Below, one piece after another: positions 60,587-64,000 of a DNA stretch of 64,000 nucleotides. The notes below the pieces were generated by a model. The model did no database searches. It saw only the letters and a list, made by a program, of their open reading frames with translations, and was not told the origin of the DNA. The position numbers and the translations under genes were made by a program. This DNA is from Enterobacter asburiae (GTDB lineage Bacteria > Pseudomonadota > Gammaproteobacteria > Enterobacterales > Enterobacteriaceae). The DNA lies in contig NZ_AP019632.1 in NCBI RefSeq assembly GCF_007035645.1, forward strand, positions 1,736,001-1,800,000, read 5' to 3'. The stretch's first letter is position 1. Every line of letters begins with the position of its first letter.

Positions 60587-62305
60587 GTGAAGAAGAAATT
60601 GATAACGACCGCTGGCAATTTCACGCCGGCGCGTTTTGTGCTGCTCTGTTTAGCTATTTTTTGTAGTCTGGCTTTTTTGCTGGGCCGCGTTGCCTGGCTG
60701 CAAATCATCAAGCCTGACAACCTGGTGAAGCAGGAAGATATGCGATCCCTCCGCCAGCTGGCGATTGATGCGCCGAGGGGCATGATAATGGATCGCGAAG
60801 GTCGCCCCCTGGCGGTGAGCGTGCCCGTCCGGGCCGTCTGGGCCGACCCTAAAACGGTGCTGGCAAAAGGGGGCGTTGGCGTTGATGAACGCTGGCAGGC
60901 GTTGGCAAATGCGCTGCATCTCTCCCTGGGCACACTCTCGGCGCGAATCAACGCCAACCCGCAGGGACGTTTTATTTATCTTGCCCGTCAGGTCGATCCT
61001 GCACAGGCGAAGTGGATCGATAAGCTGAATCTGCCCGGCATCAATTTACGCGACGAGTCACGCCGTTTTTATCCTGCCGGCCATGTGGCAGCGAACCTGA
61101 TTGGCTTCACCAATATTGACGGGCAGGGCATTGAAGGCGTGGAAAAAAGCTTTAACGCTCAGCTGACCGGTAAGCCGGGTGTGCGGCAGGTAAGGGAAGA
61201 CCGATACGGTCGCGTGGTTGAAAACCTGACGGAAGTGGCGCCTGCACCGGCGCATAACATCCAGTTAAGTATCGACGAGCGGCTGCAAACCATCACCGAA
61301 GATGCGCTCGATAATGCCGTGGCCTGGAACAAGGCCGAGTCTGGTGCATCGGTGCTAATTAATATCCCAACCGGGGAAATACTCGCCATGGCGAGCTATC
61401 CGGATTTCAACCCCAATAATCGGGAAGGCGCGACGATAAACGATTTCCGCAATCGCGCCATCAGCGATACGTTCGAGCCCGGTTCGACGGTCAAGCCGCT
61501 GGTGCTGATGACGGCCCTGCAGCAGGGCCTGGTCCAGCCAGACAGCGTGATTGACACTCACCCGTATACCCTTGACGGGCATCGTATCCGCGACGTGGGC
61601 TATTATCCTGAACTGACGATGACCGGGATCCTGCAAAAATCGAGCGACACCGGCGTGTCACGACTGTCCCTGGCAATGCCTGTCCAGCATCTTATTGATA
61701 CCTATCGCAACTTTGGATTTGGCACGAATACGGGGCTTGGCTTAACGGGCGAAAGCGCGGGGCTGTTGCCAAATCGTAAATACTGGAGCCAGCTCGATCG
61801 CGCGACCTTTGCCTTCGGCTATGGGCTGATGGTGACGCCGCTCCAGCTGGCGCATGTCTACGCCACGATTGGCGGCTTCGGGCTCGAGCGACCTCTCTCG
61901 ATTACGCGTATCGATCCACCCGTTATCGGGCACCGCGTCATGCCGGAAGAGATTGCGCACGAGGTGGAGCACATGATGGAGAGCGTTGCGCTGCCCGGCG
62001 GCGGGGGCGTTAAGGCCGCCGTTCGTGATTACCGGGTGGCGGTGAAAACCGGTACGGCGAAGAAAATTGACGACAGCGGGAAGTACGTCGATAAATACGT
62101 TGCGTATACGGCCGGCGTTGCGCCCGCCAGCGATCCGCGCTTTGCCCTGGTGGTGGTGATTAACGATCCGCAAAATGGTGCCTATTACGGCGGTGCCGTT
62201 TCCGCACCTGTCTTCAGCGAGATTATGGGCAACGTGCTGCGTCTGGAGAATGTGAAACCTGACGGGTTACCGGCGGGTTCCGATCACCTTATCGTTATGC
62301 GTTAA
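60587..62305 (+). CDS. FtsI-paralogue class B penicillin-binding protein (PBP3SAL type)
   Basis: A 572-residue class B PBP with one N-terminal membrane segment (about 16-38), a pedestal domain ('IDAPRGMIMDREGRPLAVSVPVRAVWADP') and a transpeptidase domain. The active-site Ser300 is in STVK (300-303), and KTG is at 487-489. The second motif is S352-S-D354, where E. coli FtsI has SSN. It resembles FtsI closely but lies outside the dcw cluster, after cspC and before rlmA, the place of Salmonella PBP3SAL, which drives septation in acidic intracellular conditions. GTG 60587 follows a GGGG stretch; TTG 60563 is an unlikely alternative. Confidence 0.93.
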   Translation: MKKKLITTAGNFTPARFVLLCLAIFCSLAFLLGRVAWLQIIKPDNLVKQEDMRSLRQLAIDAPRGMIMDREGRPLAVSVPVRAVWADPKTVLAKGGVGVDERWQALANALHLSLGTLSARINANPQGRFIYLARQVDPAQAKWIDKLNLPGINLRDESRRFYPAGHVAANLIGFTNIDGQGIEGVEKSFNAQLTGKPGVRQVREDRYGRVVENLTEVAPAPAHNIQLSIDERLQTITEDALDNAVAWNKAESGASVLINIPTGEILAMASYPDFNPNNREGATINDFRNRAISDTFEPGSTVKPLVLMTALQQGLVQPDSVIDTHPYTLDGHRIRDVGYYPELTMTGILQKSSDTGVSRLSLAMPVQHLIDTYRNFGFGTNTGLGLTGESAGLLPNRKYWSQLDRATFAFGYGLMVTPLQLAHVYATIGGFGLERPLSITRIDPPVIGHRVMPEEIAHEVEHMMESVALPGGGGVKAAVRDYRVAVKTGTAKKIDDSGKYVDKYVAYTAGVAPASDPRFALVVVINDPQNGAYYGGAVSAPVFSEIMGNVLRLENVKPDGLPAGSDHLIVMR

Positions 62306-62370
62306 CCGGGCGTTTATAACCAGGGCGAATAGCGGTACACTTCGCCCTTTGATTATGCTCCGGAGTCACC

Positions 62371-63186
62371 ATGTCCTTCAGCTGTCCCCTTTGCCACGCC
62401 GCCCTGACGGATTCAGATAAAAGCTATACCTGTCCGCAGGGGCATCAATTTGATATGGCAAAAGAAGGCTACGTGAATCTTCTGCCGGTGCAGCATAAGC
62501 GCTCCCGCGATCCAGGCGACAGTGCAGAGATGATGCAGGCGCGTCGTGCGTTTCTGGATGCCGGGCACTATCTGCCGCTGCGGGAGACCGTCGCGCAGAT
62601 GCTGAATGACATCCTGCCGGGTTCAGCCACCGCCATGCTCGATATCGGCTGCGGGGAAGGGTACTACACCGCACGGTTTGCCGGGATCGCACGCGAGAAG
62701 GGCGCGTTGACATTCGGTCTGGACGTGTCGAAAGTGGCCATTCGCGCGGCGGCAAAGCGTTACGCGGACGTGACGTTCTGCGTGGCATCCAGCCACCGGC
62801 TGCCGTTTGACGATGCCAGCATGGATGCGGTTATCCGCATTTACGCGCCCTGCAAGGCGGAAGAGCTGGCTCGCGTGGTGAAACCGGGCGGATGGGTCGT
62901 CACCGTGACGCCGGGCCCGCGTCATCTGATGGAGCTGAAAGGCCTGATCTACGACGAAGTGCGTCTGCATGCCCCTCATTCTGAACAGCTGGCCGGTTTT
63001 AGCCTGAAGCAGGAGCAAGGCGTGGCGTATGAAATGACGCTTAAAGGGGAAGAAGCAACCGCGTTGCTGCAGATGACGCCGTTCGCGTGGCGGGCAAAAC
63101 CGGAAGTGTGGGAAGCGTTAGCTCTACAATCAATATTTAACTGCCAGACGGATTTCAGTATCCACGTCTGGCAGCGCGAAGATTAA
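62371..63186 (+). CDS. rlmA: 23S rRNA m1G745 methyltransferase RlmA
   Basis: SAM-dependent enzyme that methylates N1 of G745 in 23S rRNA (271 residues). The N-terminal zinc site is visible as '[23 protein letters not shown]' (C5, C8, C21, H25), and SAM motif I as '[16 protein letters not shown]'. It is the last gene on this strand and its end overlaps the convergent mntP by four bases. Confidence 0.97.
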   Translation: MSFSCPLCHAALTDSDKSYTCPQGHQFDMAKEGYVNLLPVQHKRSRDPGDSAEMMQARRAFLDAGHYLPLRETVAQMLNDILPGSATAMLDIGCGEGYYTARFAGIAREKGALTFGLDVSKVAIRAAAKRYADVTFCVASSHRLPFDDASMDAVIRIYAPCKAEELARVVKPGGWVVTVTPGPRHLMELKGLIYDEVRLHAPHSEQLAGFSLKQEQGVAYEMTLKGEEATALLQMTPFAWRAKPEVWEALALQSIFNCQTDFSIHVWQRED

Positions 63187-63749
63187 CCGGCGAAGTGTGC
63201 CCAGAGGATCTGGGCACCAATGCCAATCAGCACAATTCCTCCCAGGATCTCGGCGCGTTTACCCAGCAGCGGGCCGATAAACCGTCCAACCATCATGCCC
63301 AGCGTGGACATAATCAGCGTTGCGCAGCCGATGGCCAGCGCGGTGGCGATAATATTGACCTGCAGGAATGCCAGACCGACGCCGACGGCCATCGCATCAA
63401 GGCTGGTGGCAATCGCCGTGGTGACCAGCAGCCAGAACCCGTGGCGGTGCTGCGGCTCTTCGTCTTCATCATCACCGCCGCGAAAACCTTCAATCACCAT
63501 TCGGCCACCGAGAAACACCAGCAGTACGAAGGCAATCCAGTGGTTCCACTCCAGCACGAACTGGCTGGCGAGCATGCCAAGTCCCCAGCCGATAAGCGGC
63601 GTCAGCGTTTCGATAGCACCAAAAATGAGGCCGGTACGCAGGGCTTCTGAGAACTTAGGTTTGTGGAGCGTGGCGCCTTTTCCGATGGAAGCAGCAAATG
63701 CGTCCATGGACATGCCAAAAGCGAGGAGGATCGTAGCGGAGATATTCAT
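63183..63749 (-). CDS. mntP: Manganese exporter MntP
   Basis: Inner-membrane Mn(II) efflux pump (188 residues, six membrane segments). Conserved acidic residues lie in '[15 protein letters not shown]' and '[16 protein letters not shown]', the repeated D-A-x-A motifs of the family; a His/acidic loop ('[15 protein letters not shown]') lies in the middle. ATG 63749 ([12 protein letters not shown]) equals the E. coli start; the frame is open further upstream through the riboswitch leader. Expression is controlled by manganese through that leader. Confidence 0.97.
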   Translation of the reverse strand: MNISATILLAFGMSMDAFAASIGKGATLHKPKFSEALRTGLIFGAIETLTPLIGWGLGMLASQFVLEWNHWIAFVLLVFLGGRMVIEGFRGGDDEDEEPQHRHGFWLLVTTAIATSLDAMAVGVGLAFLQVNIIATALAIGCATLIMSTLGMMVGRFIGPLLGKRAEILGGIVLIGIGAQILWAHFAG

Positions 63750-63814
63750 AACAGCGTCCAGACCGGGGATATCCATATGACACATCACTGCCCCCAGTAA
63801 ACAGCAGTTGATGT

Positions 63815-63945
63815 ATCTATGGTCTCGCCTGATCGCGCCGCACATAAGATGTGCTGTCAGCGAACCGTACGCGCCACGTTTTTCAACGAGTATGTTGACA
63901 CGTACATTTCCTGCGAGCAGGAAATCGGCTACTCCCCAACGACGG
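63815..63945 (-). promoter_or_regulatory. yybP-ykoY manganese riboswitch of mntP
   Basis: Read on the minus strand the leader begins with TTGGGGAGTAGCC (conserved 5' motif, complement at 63926-63938), has a hairpin TTTCCTGC-TC-GCAGGAAA, then a second arm, and ends with CAGGCGAGACC (conserved 3' motif, complement at 63820-63830). These are the Mn-binding loops of the yybP-ykoY aptamer known at E. coli mntP. The ~65 bases to the start codon contain CTGC...GCAG pairs that can serve as the expression platform. Confidence 0.88.
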
Positions 63946-64000
63946 GCGCAACCTTAACATATTTTGAGAATATAAAACAACAATGGAGAAGCATTATTTA

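Overview
The window is chromosomal DNA of a gammaproteobacterium in the Enterobacteriaceae. Gene content, order and protein sequences follow the Escherichia coli/Salmonella 'flhBAE - argS - aspS - ruv - znu - zwf/edd/eda - ptrB - prc - kdgR - cspC - mntP' segment almost gene for gene. The additions (rhiTN-type pectin genes, a fimbrial operon, a second FtsI) point to Enterobacter or a close relative such as Lelliottia. That genus call is inference; there is no rRNA, and I saw no tRNA, IS element, prophage or CRISPR array.

Layout. 1-2008 (minus): part of a chaperone-usher fimbrial operon (major subunit, chaperone, cut-off usher), divergent from the flagellar export operon flhBAE (2512-6123). 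6193-9143: an oligogalacturonide-type transporter and a GH105 hydrolase (rhiT-rhiN type), behind a KdgR-like operator, where E. coli has yecT. 9147-16272: argS, yecM, cutC (with the sigma-E sRNA MicL in its 3' end), cmoAB, yecN, yecED. 16536-21791: aspS-nudB-yebC-ruvC and ruvAB. 21851-25794: zinc uptake znuBC / znuA-mepM with a Zur box. 25867-33932: lpxM, pykA, hexR, zwf, edd, eda, i.e. central sugar-acid metabolism with HexR, SoxS/MarA and GntR sites. 33935-41486: purT (PurR box), yebE, ptrB, exoX, yobB, holE and the copper-type yobA-yebZ-yebY operon. 41503-43937: SdsR/SraC sRNA pair, then a GT17 glycosyltransferase and a VirK/YbjX (DUF535) gene not in the E. coli order. 44104-55090: pphA, yebV, rsmF, letB-letA, msrC, proQ-prc, htpX. 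55141-63749: yebQ, kdgR, yobH, mgrB, yebO, an extra metallo-beta-lactamase-fold hydrolase, yobF-cspC, an FtsI paralogue (PBP3SAL type), rlmA, and mntP with its manganese riboswitch.

How the genes connect. KdgR (56694-57485) is the regulator expected to act on the rhiTN operon at the other end of the window and on edd/eda. HexR is encoded beside zwf, whose promoter carries a good HexR operator. MgrB, the feedback inhibitor of PhoQ, is intact, and a PhoP-box-like repeat lies between the DUF535 gene and pphA. Nothing here looks like a wholly unknown multi-gene system. The most interesting items are the FtsI paralogue with Asp in place of the SxN asparagine, the accessory genes at synteny breaks, and several unexplained palindromes.
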